A DNA stretch of 64,000 bases from Nocardioides pantholopis (GTDB lineage: Bacteria > Actinomycetota > Actinomycetes > Propionibacteriales > Nocardioidaceae): the NCBI RefSeq assembly GCF_003710085.1, contig NZ_CP033324.1, positions 1,931,501 through 1,995,500 of the forward strand. Direction: 5' to 3'. Shown piece after piece: positions 15,705-24,313 of the stretch (the first letter of the stretch is position 1; each line of letters starts with the position of its first letter). The notes beneath the pieces are model-generated. The model saw only the letters and a list, made by a program, of their open reading frames with translations, made no database searches and was not told the origin of the DNA. The translations under genes were made by a program, and so were the position numbers.

Positions 15705-16958
15705 TCAGAAGTCGACGGGGTCTCGGATGATCGGGCAGGTCATGCAGTGCCCGCCGCCCCGGCCCCGACCCAGCTCGGCCCCGACGATCGGGATCACCTC
15801 GATCCCGGCCTGGCGCAGCAGCGCGTTCGTCTGGGTGTTGCGGTCGTAGGTGAAGACCACTCCCGGCTCGACGGCGACCGCGTTGTTGCCGGAGTCCCAC
15901 TGCTGGCGCTCCGAGGCGTAGACGTCGCCGCCGGTCTCGATCACCCGCAGCGACGGAAGCCCCAGGGACTTGGCGACGACGTCGACGAACGGGGTGCTGC
16001 CCTCGTCCACGACCTCGACCCCGGGGCTGGTGTCGCAGGGCCGCAGCGAGAAGGAGTGGATCGCGTCGACGATCCGCGGATAGAGCGTGACGACGTCCCG
16101 GTCGGCGAACGTGAACACCGTGTCCAGGTGCATGGCGGCGCGCAGCTTGGGCATCCCCGCCACCACCACGTGCTCGGCGGCGCCCCGGGCGAACAGGGCG
16201 GCCGCGACCTGGGTGATGGCCTGTCGCGAGGTGCGCTCGCTCATCCCCATCAGCACCACCCCGTTGCCGACGGGGAGGATGTCGCCGCCCTCGAAGGTGG
16301 CCTGGCCCCAGTCCCGCTCGGCGTCGCCCCACCAGACGGTCGAGCCGACGAAGTCGGGGTGGAAGGTGTAGATGGCCTGGTAGAGCAGGGTCTCGTCGTG
16401 CCGCGCCGGCCAGTACAGCGGGTTCAGCGTCACGCCGCCGTAGAGCCAGCAGGTGGTGTCGCGGGTGTAGAGGGTGTTGGGCAGCGGCGGCATCAGGTAG
16501 TCGCGGGCCCCGATGGACTCGCGGGCCAGGGCGACGTACCCGGAGCGGAAGTCCTCGGGCAGGTCGGTCGTGGCCAGTCCGCCGATCAGCAGGTCGGCGA
16601 GGTCCGGGTCGTCGAGGTCCTCCAGGAAGTCCCGGGTGCCCTCGACCAGACCCAGGCCGACCTGGTTGGCGGTGACCTTGCGGTCCAGCACCCACGCCCG
16701 CGCCCCCGGCACGGCCAGCGTCTCGGCGAGCAGGTCGTGCAGCTCGACGACCTCGACCCCACGCCGCCGGAGCTCGGCGACGAACTGCGCGTGGTCGCGC
16801 TGGGCGTTCTCGACCCACAGCACGTCGTCGAAGAGCAGGTCGTCGGAGTTGGTCGGCGTCAGCCGGCGGTGCGCGAGCCCGGGGCGACAGACCAGCACCT
16901 TGCGGAGCCGGCCGACCTCGGAGTGGACGCCGTACGACGCGGGCGTGGTGGTGGTCAT
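15705..16958 (-). CDS. arcA: Arginine deiminase
   Basis: A 417-aa arginine deiminase converting arginine to citrulline and ammonia. The substrate-binding region includes the Asp of [12 protein letters not shown], the guanidinium-binding Asp/His region [14 protein letters not shown], and the nucleophile Cys405 in [14 protein letters not shown] near the C-terminus. Length and motifs are those of a full active enzyme. It lies 53 bp downstream of the arcD-type antiporter on the same strand. No arcB (ornithine carbamoyltransferase) or arcC (carbamate kinase) is nearby, so ATP generation would need those genes elsewhere; otherwise the pair could serve ammonia release and acid resistance. Confidence 0.95.
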   Translation of the reverse strand: MTTTTPASYGVHSEVGRLRKVLVCRPGLAHRRLTPTNSDDLLFDDVLWVENAQRDHAQFVAELRRRGVEVVELHDLLAETLAVPGARAWVLDRKVTANQVGLGLVEGTRDFLEDLDDPDLADLLIGGLATTDLPEDFRSGYVALARESIGARDYLMPPLPNTLYTRDTTCWLYGGVTLNPLYWPARHDETLLYQAIYTFHPDFVGSTVWWGDAERDWGQATFEGGDILPVGNGVVLMGMSERTSRQAITQVAAALFARGAAEHVVVAGMPKLRAAMHLDTVFTFADRDVVTLYPRIVDAIHSFSLRPCDTSPGVEVVDEGSTPFVDVVAKSLGLPSLRVIETGGDVYASERQQWDSGNNAVAVEPGVVFTYDRNTQTNALLRQAGIEVIPIVGAELGRGRGGGHCMTCPIIRDPVDF

Positions 16959-17011
16959 CTGGTTCCTTCCGTTGTCTTCCCTCGTTGGTCTGACCTGCTG
17001 TGCAGGCGGGT

Positions 17012-18451
17012 TCAGATGTCGATCCAGCCCTGGACCAGGCCGAGCACGCCGGCGGCCGCCCCGATCAGCGAGGCAGCGAAGATGACCAGCTCGGCCGGGC
17101 TGAACACGCGCCGGCCCTGCTCGCGGCGGGCCATCGCGAACAGCACGGTCGCCGGGGCGTAGACGATGAACGCCAGCAGCAGCAGGTCCAGGCCGGCCGC
17201 CCAGAGCAGGAACACCAGGTAGAGGGTCGCGACGCCGGCGATGGCGTACTCGCGACCATGTCCCTGCGGGCGCTCCTCGTAGGTCTCCCGGGTCGCGGCC
17301 AGCTTCAGCGCGTACGCCGCGGCCAGGAGCAGCGGGACCAGCGACAGGGCGCTGGTCATGTCGAGGGCGAAGTTGAAGGCGTCCTCGGAGAACAGGGTCA
17401 CGACCAGCACGACCTGGACCAGCACCGTCGTCATCAGCAGCGCCGGGCCGGGGACATCGGCGGCGTTCGCCCGACCCAGGAAGCGGGGCATGTCCCGGTC
17501 GGCGGCGGCGACGAAGAGGACCTCCGCGGCCATCAGCGTCCAGGCCAGGTAGGCGCCCAGCACCGAGACCAGCAGCCCGGCGCTGACGAACACCTTGCCC
17601 CACTCGCCGACGGCCTCCTCGAGGACGCCGGCCATCGACGGCTGGCGCAGCTCGGCGATCTCCGCCGCCGGCAGCACGCCGTAGGAGACGATCGTGACCG
17701 AGGCGAAGATGCTCAGCACCATCAGGAACCCGAGCACGGTGGCGCGCCCGACGTCCTCGCGACGCTGCGCGTGACGCGAGTACACGCTGGCCCCCTCGAC
17801 GCCGAGGAAGACGAAGACCGTGGCGAGCATGGTGCCGCGGACCTGGTCCATCAGCGACCCGAGGTCGCCGTACCCCGACCAGTTGTCGGCGAAGACCGCC
17901 GGGTCGAGGACGAAGAGCGCGAGCAGGACGAACACCACGATCGGCACCAGCTTGGCCGCCGTCACGATCCGGTTGATGGCGGCGGCCTCACGCACCCCGC
18001 GTCGGATCAGGAAGTAGAAGACCCACACGCCGACCGAGCCGGCTGCCACCGCGAGCAGGGTGTCCCCGTCGCCGAGGCCGGGCACGATCGCACCCAGCGT
18101 CGACATGATGAGGACCCAGTACGTCACGTTGCCCACGCACGAGCTGGCCCAGTAGCCGAACGCCGAGAAGAACCCGAGGTACTCCCCGAAGCCCGCCTTG
18201 GCGTAGGCGTAGACCCCGGCGTCGAGGTGCGGCTTGCGCATCGCGAGGTTCTGGAAGACCAGGGCCAGCATCAGCATCCCGGTGCCGGCGATGGTCCACG
18301 CGATCAGCGCACCGGCCACCCCGGTCTCGGTGGCGAAGAGACGCGGGAGCGAGAAGACGCCGGCGCCCACCATCGATCCGACGACCAGCGCCGTCAGCGT
18401 CACGAGCGAGAGCTTGGATGCGTGCTGGAGGTCGGTCTCGGTGGCTGCCAT
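17012..18451 (-). CDS. arcD: Arginine:ornithine/citrulline antiporter-like APC transporter (ArcD type)
   Basis: A 479-aa amino acid-polyamine-organocation superfamily transporter with about 12-13 helices. The N-terminal [17 protein letters not shown] is the APC helix-1 unwinding motif with the G-A-G-F/V-type sequence. The overall pattern fits the basic amino acid antiporter (ArcD/YdgI) group. ATG 18451 has GGGAGCGG upstream. It is immediately upstream of arcA, which supports arginine uptake coupled to export of ornithine or citrulline. Because arcB is absent here, arginine/citrulline exchange is a reasonable alternative to arginine/ornithine. Confidence 0.85.
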   Translation of the reverse strand: MAATETDLQHASKLSLVTLTALVVGSMVGAGVFSLPRLFATETGVAGALIAWTIAGTGMLMLALVFQNLAMRKPHLDAGVYAYAKAGFGEYLGFFSAFGYWASSCVGNVTYWVLIMSTLGAIVPGLGDGDTLLAVAAGSVGVWVFYFLIRRGVREAAAINRIVTAAKLVPIVVFVLLALFVLDPAVFADNWSGYGDLGSLMDQVRGTMLATVFVFLGVEGASVYSRHAQRREDVGRATVLGFLMVLSIFASVTIVSYGVLPAAEIAELRQPSMAGVLEEAVGEWGKVFVSAGLLVSVLGAYLAWTLMAAEVLFVAAADRDMPRFLGRANAADVPGPALLMTTVLVQVVLVVTLFSEDAFNFALDMTSALSLVPLLLAAAYALKLAATRETYEERPQGHGREYAIAGVATLYLVFLLWAAGLDLLLLAFIVYAPATVLFAMARREQGRRVFSPAELVIFAASLIGAAAGVLGLVQGWIDI

Positions 18452-18565
18452 GCCGCTCCCGCGTGCGAGGCGATGGGACGCTGATCCGTTCTACTCGCTC
18501 GGTCGCGTCGGTGTACAGGGGCGGGTCCGGGAGGTCGGGCGGGGAGTCGGGCGGGGATCCCCGCG

Positions 18566-18613
18566 CCTATCGGGCAGTGCAGACGCCGAGAAGCGCGGCA
18601 ACTGCCCGATAGG
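18566..18613. repeat. 13-bp perfect inverted repeat with 22-nt spacer between divergent genes
   Basis: Arms CCTATCGGGCAGT (18566-18578) and ACTGCCCGATAGG (18601-18613) are exact reverse complements. The element lies between arcD (start 18451) and the PNPOx-like gene (start 18659). The long spacer and absence of a T-run argue against a simple terminator. It could be a two-site operator, an RNA hairpin in a 5' leader, or a dispersed palindromic repeat. Confidence 0.85.
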
Positions 18614-18658
18614 TACGCCGGCCGATGAGTCCGCCCGCCGTCCCGGGTCCCACCAGTC

Positions 18659-19192
18659 ATGGAGACCATCAACCTTGCTGAGCTCTACCAGGCGCCGCCG
18701 ATGGCCTGGGAGGACGTCCGGCGCCGACTCGACGCCGGCTTCGCGCAGGCGCCCGGGAGCGAGGGGCCGGGCCGGCACAGCTGCTGGCTGACCACGCTCA
18801 ACGCCGACGGCAGCCCGCACGCGAACGCGCTCGGGGCGCTGTGGGACGACGGCCGGTTCTGGTTCGTGACCGGGCTCTCGACCCGACGGGGACGCAACCT
18901 CGCGCGAGATCCCCGGTGCCTGATGACCCTGAGCCTGCGCGAGCTCGACCTGGTCCTGGAGGGGCGGGCGCAGCGCGTCGACGACCCGGCGGTGGTGGCC
19001 CGCCTGGCACGGCGCTATGCCGCCGACGAGGGCTGGCCGTGCGAGGTCGACGAGTCCGGCACCGCCCTGACCGCGCCGTACAGCGCCCAGTCCGCCGGCC
19101 CGCCGCCGTGGCACCTCTTCGGCATCGAGGCCCGCTCGGCCCACGCCTTGCAGACCGAGGAGCCGTTCGGCGCGACCCGCTGGCGGTTCTGA
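18659..19192 (+). CDS. Pyridoxamine 5'-phosphate oxidase-like flavin protein
   Basis: A 177-aa split-barrel FMN-binding protein of the PNPOx-like superfamily. Typical blocks are CWLTTLNADGSPHANALGAL (strand pair), WFVTGLSTRRGRNLARDPR (FMN phosphate loop) and the dimer segment that follows. These proteins reduce F420- or FMN-dependent substrates or bind heme; true PNPOx (PdxH) residues are not all present. ATG 18659 has no good Shine-Dalgarno. It stands alone between divergent arcD and the convergent deacetylase gene, which ends 7 bp away. Confidence 0.82.
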   Translation: METINLAELYQAPPMAWEDVRRRLDAGFAQAPGSEGPGRHSCWLTTLNADGSPHANALGALWDDGRFWFVTGLSTRRGRNLARDPRCLMTLSLRELDLVLEGRAQRVDDPAVVARLARRYAADEGWPCEVDESGTALTAPYSAQSAGPPPWHLFGIEARSAHALQTEEPFGATRWRF

Positions 19193-19199
19193 GCCGGGC

Positions 19200-20531
19200 T
19201 CAGAGCACCGCGCCCACGGGCTGGACGGTGGCGCCGCTGCCGGCGACGTACTCCAGGAAGGCCCGGAACCGGGCCTCGGTCCACGAGATGTCGTCGCCCT
19301 CGTCGCCGATCTTGTGGAAGACGATGTTGGCCCACTCGCCGTTGGCCACCGCGGCGTCGACGAGCCCGCGGACCTCCGCGTCGTCCTGCTCGGCGTAGAC
19401 CGAGACCCCGGCGAGGCGGTGCTCCTGGACCCAGGACAGCGACTGGTTCATCGGGTCGATGGTCCGGCCGGTCGCGAAGTACCGACGCACCACGCCGACG
19501 ACCCGGTCGTCGACCGAGCCGTTCGGATAGGCGTAGTGCTGGCGTCCCCGGTAGTTGCGCTGGCGCAGCCACTGCGCGCTGCGGCTGACCCGGTCCAGCA
19601 GCTGCTCGTCGGTGAGGCCGCGCAGCGGGACGCTGTCGTGACCGCCGATGTCCCAGCCCCGGTCGTGGAGGTCGTCGACCTGGGCGGCGGTGAGGTAGCC
19701 GTCGGTGCCGATCCGGTTCTCGATGACGTACGCCGTCCCGGGCCACCCGTGCTCGTCCATGATCTGGGCGGCGCGGAACTGGCTGGCCCAGCCGTCGTCG
19801 AACGACAGCGTGACCACGCCCGCAGCCGCGTCCGGGATCAGGACCGCCTCGTTGGCCAGCACCGTGACGCTGGTCCCGACCGGCGACCATGCCGTGAGCG
19901 CCAGGCAGGTGACCGAGCCCCAGGCGGGGGAGCCCTGCCGGCTGTCGAACGCCGAGCGGGGGAGCACCAGCTCGACCCACTCGCCGTCGACGCGTGCCGG
20001 GCGGGCCAGCCTGTCGCCGACGTTGAGGTAGAAGAAGTCGTTGTAGGTGCTGTGCACCCGGATCTGGGCCCGGCCCAGGTCACCCCAGGAGCTCACCCGC
20101 AACCAGATCTTGAGGTGCTGGCTGCTCATGTCGACGGGGTCGAACTCGCGCAGCGCGATGGCCATGTCCGCGGACCCGTCCGGGGTGATGATCGCCACCG
20201 AGCCGGCGCCGGCCTTGCGTTCGGTGGTCTGCTCGATGCGACCGATGTTGTTCCAGTCGACGAACCCCACAGCGGTGTTGGTCAGCACCCGGTCGGCGCG
20301 CCGGGAGACCCGGATCGGCGCGACCCGCGCGAGCAGCCGGTCCTGGTCCTCGGCCCAGGTGCTGAGCGCGTTCTCCGCGAGGAAGTAGGGCAGCGTGCTC
20401 CACCGGGCGGTGCCCTCGCCGATCTTGTGCCGCCCGGTGTCGGTCTCGAAGCCGAGCTCGCCGGCGGCGAGGACCGGGTCCGCCGCGGTCCATTCCGCAG
20501 TCGTGCCCCGCCGGTGCTGGATCCGGGTCAC
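19200..20531 (-). CDS. Polysaccharide deacetylase with phage tail-fibre (Mtd_N-like) N-terminal domain
   Basis: A 443-aa protein. Residues 1-50 ([19 protein letters not shown], then [18 protein letters not shown]) look like the short N-terminal domain of phage tail proteins known as major tropism determinant N. A beta-sandwich-like middle (about 90-235) follows, then a NodB-type deacetylase domain: motif 1 SFDDG with Asp245/Asp246, motif 2 beginning at His298 and motif 3 [10 protein letters not shown]. The second motif-2 His (expected about residue 302) is Pro, so one metal ligand is missing or supplied differently. No signal peptide is visible. The start overlaps the preceding small gene by 4 bp; it is third in a surface-protein operon. 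Confidence 0.8.
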   Translation of the reverse strand: MTRIQHRRGTTAEWTAADPVLAAGELGFETDTGRHKIGEGTARWSTLPYFLAENALSTWAEDQDRLLARVAPIRVSRRADRVLTNTAVGFVDWNNIGRIEQTTERKAGAGSVAIITPDGSADMAIALREFDPVDMSSQHLKIWLRVSSWGDLGRAQIRVHSTYNDFFYLNVGDRLARPARVDGEWVELVLPRSAFDSRQGSPAWGSVTCLALTAWSPVGTSVTVLANEAVLIPDAAAGVVTLSFDDGWASQFRAAQIMDEHGWPGTAYVIENRIGTDGYLTAAQVDDLHDRGWDIGGHDSVPLRGLTDEQLLDRVSRSAQWLRQRNYRGRQHYAYPNGSVDDRVVGVVRRYFATGRTIDPMNQSLSWVQEHRLAGVSVYAEQDDAEVRGLVDAAVANGEWANIVFHKIGDEGDDISWTEARFRAFLEYVAGSGATVQPVGAVL

Positions 20532-20725
20532 GGAGCGCCGCCGTCGATGACGTCGTCGGCGGCCGCTGCCGGGGTGGCGGCGACCGCAGTCGCCGCAGCC
20601 GCCGAGCCCAGCACCAGGCCGAGGAGGCCGCGCCGGTGGCTGCGTGTTGCGGGGTCGGGTCGCGAAGCCACCGGCTGCGACCCGGCCTGGGTCCGAGTAC
20701 GCGACGGGCGCTGTGGCTCGGTCAT
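20528..20725 (-). CDS. Small Tat-type exported protein ending VIDGGAP
   Basis: A 65-aa protein consisting mainly of a signal peptide: a basic N-region with a twin-Arg-like [12 protein letters not shown] at residues 31-42, a hydrophobic h-region of Ala/Val and an AAA-type cleavage site, leaving only about ten residues ending DDVIDGGAP. The same C-terminal form, VIDGGTP, ends the upstream collagen-like protein. It overlaps both neighbours by 4 bp, so all three are translated together. Such a short mature part cannot be an enzyme; it might be a linker or anchor peptide. A frameshift separating it from the deacetylase is possible but the overlap geometry is normal. Confidence 0.6.
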   Translation of the reverse strand: MTEPQRPSRTRTQAGSQPVASRPDPATRSHRRGLLGLVLGSAAAATAVAATPAAAADDVIDGGAP

Positions 20726-21150
20726 GGTGTTCCTCCGTCGATCACTGTGGGCGCCTCGCCCGGGGGGCCCGAGGGGCCGGCCGGCCCCGGCTCGCCCGGT
20801 ACCCCGGAGGGCCCCGGCTCGCCCGGTGCCCCGGAGGGCCCCTGCTCGCCCGGTACCCCGGAGGTCCCCTGCTCGCCCGGTGCTCCGGGCGGTCCCGCCG
20901 TACCCTGCGGTCCGGCCGGGCCGCTGCCGCCGCGCGGGCCGCGGCTCCCGACCCGGACCATCCGCGATCCCTTCGGGCACCGGCCACGTGCGGACGCCGC
21001 CACGACCACGTTCCCCTTCGTCACGCAGGCGCGCACGCTGGTCGCGGGGCGCTGGTCCTCGCCCGAGGTGAGCACGACCGCCGTCGAGACGCCGCCCCCG
21101 GCGACGAGCAGGGCGCCCAGGACGACCAGGACGACGCTTCGGGTGCTCAT
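20722..21150 (-). CDS. Membrane-anchored collagen-like protein ending VIDGGTP
   Basis: A 142-aa protein: N-terminal signal-anchor ([21 protein letters not shown]), a short globular segment with two Cys ([17 protein letters not shown]), then about 20 Gly-X-Y triplets rich in Pro and Glu (residues 72-133), and the C-terminal VIDGGTP. Bacterial collagen-like stalks form triple helices on surfaces, and similar segments occur in phage tail fibres. It is first of three overlapping genes, followed by the small Tat-type protein and the Mtd_N/deacetylase fusion. ATG 21150 has no strong RBS. Confidence 0.8.
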   Translation of the reverse strand: MSTRSVVLVVLGALLVAGGGVSTAVVLTSGEDQRPATSVRACVTKGNVVVAASARGRCPKGSRMVRVGSRGPRGGSGPAGPQGTAGPPGAPGEQGTSGVPGEQGPSGAPGEPGPSGVPGEPGPAGPSGPPGEAPTVIDGGTP

Positions 21151-21320
21151 GGTGGGCCATCATGCCGGTCGCCGGGTCGCGTGTGGCACGTCCGGGTGGA
21201 CCGGGGGCGGCGGCGGCGAACTCGGCGTACCGGTCCAGACCGCTTTCGGTCCCGACGGGCGGGTCCTCCGAGACAGGGATGTCGACACGAACCGGATCGC
21301 GGGCCTCGGGGCCGGGACGC

Positions 21321-22031
21321 TCAGGGACCGGCCGCGGCCGGCCGGCTAGCGGCATTGCGCTCGTGCCGGGCGCCGAGCGCAGCGACCGTGAGCACGATGG
21401 CGCCGGCGAGGACCGGTGCGGCGCCGAGGTGCCAGCGCAGCAGCCCGGTCCCGGCGGCGGCGCCGGCGAGGAGGAGCAGCACGGCCGCGATGCGCCGGCC
21501 GGTGCGGGTGGCGCGGCCGCTCCCGAGGGCCGACTCGGCCGCGAGCCCGGCGATCGTCGAGGTGACCACGACCGTGGTGACGTCGGGCACGGCGATGTGC
21601 CGGGCCGTGGCCGTCTGCACCCCCATGACGATTGCCAGCACCGGGGTCACGGTGAGGACCAGGGAGCGGGGCGGGTCGTTGCCGGTGACGAGAAGGGCGG
21701 CGGCGATCCCGAGCAGCACGCTCCCGACGAGCGCGACCAGTGCTGTCGTCCGCCCCGTCCAGGCGTCGTCGGTGCGCCGCAGCACCCGGCCGGCGAGGGC
21801 GGCCCCGGCCATGAAGCCGGCCAGCGCCAGCAGTGGACCGAGCACCTGCAGGTCGGCGCCGCCGGCGAGCGCCATGCCGAGGATCAGCACGTTCCCGGTC
21901 ATGTTGGCGGTGAAGACCTGGTCCAGGGCGAGATAGCTGACGGCGTCGACGACCCCGGAGCCGAAGGTGAGGGCGAGCATCAGGCCCAGGTGGGTCCGAT
22001 CACGAGGCGCGGCCCGCGGTGGGCTGGTCAC
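21321..22031 (-). CDS. DUF1275 (YoaK-like) membrane protein
   Basis: A 236-aa polytopic protein with about six helices. The opening [29 protein letters not shown] (conserved D-A-x-S-Y and MTGN elements) is the hallmark of DUF1275/YoaK proteins. The GTG start at 22031 lies 6 nt after a TACGAT hexamer on the minus strand, consistent with a leaderless transcript independent of the dehydrogenase gene ending 29 bp upstream. The 170 bp downstream of it (21151-21320) hold only the upstream region of the collagen-like gene, where I see no clear promoter. Function of the family is unknown. Confidence 0.88.
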   Translation of the reverse strand: MTSPPRAAPRDRTHLGLMLALTFGSGVVDAVSYLALDQVFTANMTGNVLILGMALAGGADLQVLGPLLALAGFMAGAALAGRVLRRTDDAWTGRTTALVALVGSVLLGIAAALLVTGNDPPRSLVLTVTPVLAIVMGVQTATARHIAVPDVTTVVVTSTIAGLAAESALGSGRATRTGRRIAAVLLLLAGAAAGTGLLRWHLGAAPVLAGAIVLTVAALGARHERNAASRPAAAGP

Positions 22032-22037
22032 CCGGTG

Positions 22038-22043
22038 ATCGTA
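22038..22043 (-). promoter_or_regulatory. Leaderless-type -10 element (TACGAT) for the DUF1275 gene
   Basis: On the minus strand TACGAT is followed by 6 nt (CACCGG) and then the GTG at 22031. It lies in the 28-bp gap after the mannitol dehydrogenase stop. No convincing -35 is visible. Confidence 0.6.
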
Positions 22044-22059
22044 GGCGCGACCGGCGGAC

Positions 22060-23532
22060 CTAGGCGTCCAGTGCGGCCCGGGCCCCGCCGGTCTGGAGCG
22101 ACTTCAGGGAGGTCACGAACGCGTCGACGAAGCGCGGATCGTCTCGCAGGCCCGCGAACATGCCGAGCGAGAGCATGGCCTCCGGGTCGTCGCGCTGGCG
22201 CGCTGCGGCGGCGCGGATCTCCTCGCGCCGTACGTCGACGAGCTCGATCGGCCTGCCCTGGTCGTCGACGCCGGCGGCGCAGTGCGCCCAGGCGGCCACC
22301 GCCAGGGTCGCTCGCCTGATCTCGCCGCCGGTGCGCAGCTGCTCGCGCAGCACCGGCAGCAGGAACTTCGGGATCCGCTCGGAGGCGTCGACGCGCTGGC
22401 GGGCCAGGGTGTCGGCGATCGACGCGTTGCCGAAGCGGCTCAGCAGCGTGCGCCGGTAGTCCCCGAGGTCCACGCCCGGCACCGGGTCGAGGGTCGGGCC
22501 GGCCTCGTGCTCCAGGTAGCCGAGGAGGAGGTCGGCGAAGGCTGGGTTCTCGCTGGTCTCGTGCACGAACGTGTGGCCCGCCAGGGTCCCGAGGTGGGCC
22601 AGCACCTGGTGACCGGCGTTCAGCAGCCGCAGCTTCATCAGCTCATAGGGCCGCACGTCGTCGACCACCTGGACGCCGGCGTCCTCCCAGGGCGGTCGCC
22701 CGGCGCTGAACCGGTCCTCGATCACCCACTGCGAGAATGGCTCGCACAGCACCGGCCACCCGTCCGCGATGCCGAAGGCCTCGGCGACGAAGGAGCGGTC
22801 CTCGTCGGTCGTCGCGGGCGTGATCCGGTCGACCATCGAGTTCGGGAACGCCACGGCCTCGGAGATCCAGGCGGCCAGCGACGGGTCCCGGAGCTCCGCG
22901 AAGCCCTCGAACGCCCGCCGGGCGACGTGCCCGTTCTCCTCGATGTTGTCGCAGGAGAGGACGGTGAACGGCGCGAGGCCGCGGGCACGACGCCGGCGCA
23001 GGGCCTCGGTGGCCAGCCCGAACGCCGTGCGCGGGGGCGCGCCGGGCTCCAGGTCGCGACGGATCTCGGGGTCCTCGGTGTCGAACTCGCCGTCGCCGGG
23101 ACGCAGGTGGTAGCCGCCCTCGGTGATCGTCAGCGACACGATCCGCGTCGTCGGCGCGGCCAGCTGCTCGACCACCGCCTCCGGGTCGTCGGGCGCGAAC
23201 AGGTAGTCGACCAGCGAGCCGATGACGCGCGCGTCGGCCGAACCGTCCGGGTGCCGCTCGACCAGCGTGTAGAGGTGGTCCTGGGCGCGCAGCACGTCGC
23301 GCATCCGCTGGTCCTCGGGGCGGACCCCGACCCCGCAGATGCCCCAGTCGCGGGCGCCGCCGCCCGCGAGCAGCTCGTCGACGTAGCGGGCCTCGTGGGC
23401 CCGGTGGAACCCTCCGACCCCGAGGTGGACGATGCCGGGGGCGAGACCGGCACGGTCGTAGCCGGGGACCGCGACGCCCTCACCGAGGGACGCCAGCCGG
23501 CTCGTGCCCAGCGGCACCGGGTCCCGGCTCAT
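22060..23532 (-). CDS. Mannitol/fructuronate dehydrogenase family oxidoreductase
   Basis: A 490-aa long-chain polyol dehydrogenase. The N-terminal Rossmann motif is IVHLGVGGFHRAHEARYVDEL (first 20 residues of a longer block), and the catalytic Lys-x4-Asn-x2-His signature is present as KLRLLNAGHQVLAH around residues 300-315. Length matches mannitol 2-dehydrogenases, which interconvert mannitol and fructose with NAD. Its ATG (23532) overlaps the stop of the upstream sugar/nucleoside kinase gene by 4 bp. The pair could take mannitol through fructose to fructose 6-phosphate. Fructuronate or arabinitol as substrate remains possible. Confidence 0.88.
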   Translation of the reverse strand: MSRDPVPLGTSRLASLGEGVAVPGYDRAGLAPGIVHLGVGGFHRAHEARYVDELLAGGGARDWGICGVGVRPEDQRMRDVLRAQDHLYTLVERHPDGSADARVIGSLVDYLFAPDDPEAVVEQLAAPTTRIVSLTITEGGYHLRPGDGEFDTEDPEIRRDLEPGAPPRTAFGLATEALRRRRARGLAPFTVLSCDNIEENGHVARRAFEGFAELRDPSLAAWISEAVAFPNSMVDRITPATTDEDRSFVAEAFGIADGWPVLCEPFSQWVIEDRFSAGRPPWEDAGVQVVDDVRPYELMKLRLLNAGHQVLAHLGTLAGHTFVHETSENPAFADLLLGYLEHEAGPTLDPVPGVDLGDYRRTLLSRFGNASIADTLARQRVDASERIPKFLLPVLREQLRTGGEIRRATLAVAAWAHCAAGVDDQGRPIELVDVRREEIRAAAARQRDDPEAMLSLGMFAGLRDDPRFVDAFVTSLKSLQTGGARAALDA

Positions 23533-24206
23533 GCGACCGAGACCACCAGGTCGGACCGGAACTTCGTCCTCTGCACCAGCACTGCATTCCTCTCGTCGCT
23601 GTCCAGGACCCAGGCGCGGGCCGCCTCGGCCGACTTCCCGTGCCGGGCGTGCCGGGCCACGAGGCGCTCGACGCGCCGGTCGTGGTCGGCCTCGATGAAC
23701 CACACCGCGTCCAGCTGTCCACGGACCCTCGCCCAGGCGCCCTGCTCGAGGAGCAGGTAGTTGCCCTCGGTGATCACCAGCGGCCGGTCGGGGGGCACCG
23801 GGATCGATCCCGCGATCGGCTCCTCGAGGTGCCGATCGAATGCCGGGGCGTAGACGATGTCGTCGCGGTCGTCGCGGTCGTCGCGGTCGGTGCGCAGCCG
23901 GGTCAGCAGCGCGGCGTACCCCGCGGCGTCGAAGGTGTCGGGCGCACCCTTGCGTCCCCGCCGGCCCAGCCGCGCCAGCTCGCGCTCGGCGAGGTGGAAG
24001 CCGTCCATCGGCACGACGGTCGCGTCCGGCGCCAGCGCCTCGGCCAGCGCGGCCGCGAGGGTGGACTTGCCGCTCCCGGGCGCGCCGGCGATCCCCAGGA
24101 TGGTCCGGGATCCCCCGCGTGCCGCCACGAGGACGCGGGCCCGGCGGACCAGCTCGGGAAGGTCCGCGGCCGGCAGCGGAGCGGGCGGCGGCCCGGAACG
24201 CGTCAC
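23529..24206 (-). CDS. P-loop sugar/nucleoside kinase, putative fructokinase
   Basis: A 225-aa kinase of the PanK/uridine-kinase-like P-loop group. Walker A is GIAGAPGSGKSTLAAAL (about residues 38-54), the substrate region is VVPMDGFHLAERELARLG, and the lid and Walker B-like segments are PLVITEGNYLLLEQGAW and DRRVERLVARHARHGKS. Proteins of this type next to mannitol dehydrogenase genes are often fructose kinases (FrcK-like), which I infer here. It contains a DRDDRDDRDD microrepeat. It starts at GTG 24206 and is divergent from the P-type ATPase gene. Confidence 0.8.
   Translation of the reverse strand: MTRSGPPPAPLPAADLPELVRRARVLVAARGGSRTILGIAGAPGSGKSTLAAALAEALAPDATVVPMDGFHLAERELARLGRRGRKGAPDTFDAAGYAALLTRLRTDRDDRDDRDDIVYAPAFDRHLEEPIAGSIPVPPDRPLVITEGNYLLLEQGAWARVRGQLDAVWFIEADHDRRVERLVARHARHGKSAEAARAWVLDSDERNAVLVQRTKFRSDLVVSVA
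23859..23885 (-). repeat. 9-nt triple tandem repeat in the kinase gene
   Basis: Three copies of gtcgtcgcg (plus strand) encode the run DRDDRDDRDD in the kinase, between the substrate-binding and lid regions. Slippage would change the copy number in frame. Confidence 0.85.
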
Positions 24207-24258
24207 CGGCGGGGGAGCGGGCGGGTCGTCGTTCCTCGCGCGCTCATGGGCCCGACGT

Positions 24259-24264
24259 TAGCGT
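24259..24264 (+). promoter_or_regulatory. -10 element (TAGCGT) of the P-type ATPase gene
   Basis: TAGCGT lies 50 nt before the ATPase ATG in the 107-bp divergent gap. It fits TANNNT. No clear -35 partner was found. Confidence 0.4.
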
Positions 24265-24313
24265 CGAGACCGTGGCGCGTCGACGGGTACGGCGAAGCAC
24301 GAAGGGGAACGAC

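Noticed and set aside
20740-20950. Repeat tract as a possible CRISPR or direct-repeat element
   Set aside because: It is the Gly-X-Y coding region of the collagen-like protein; repeats follow codon triplets and there are no spacers.
21151-21320. Gap between the collagen-like and DUF1275 genes as a hidden gene
   Set aside because: No frame with a plausible start and protein-like composition; a short GGCCGCGGCC palindrome near 21335 lies in the DUF1275 3' end and has no clear role.
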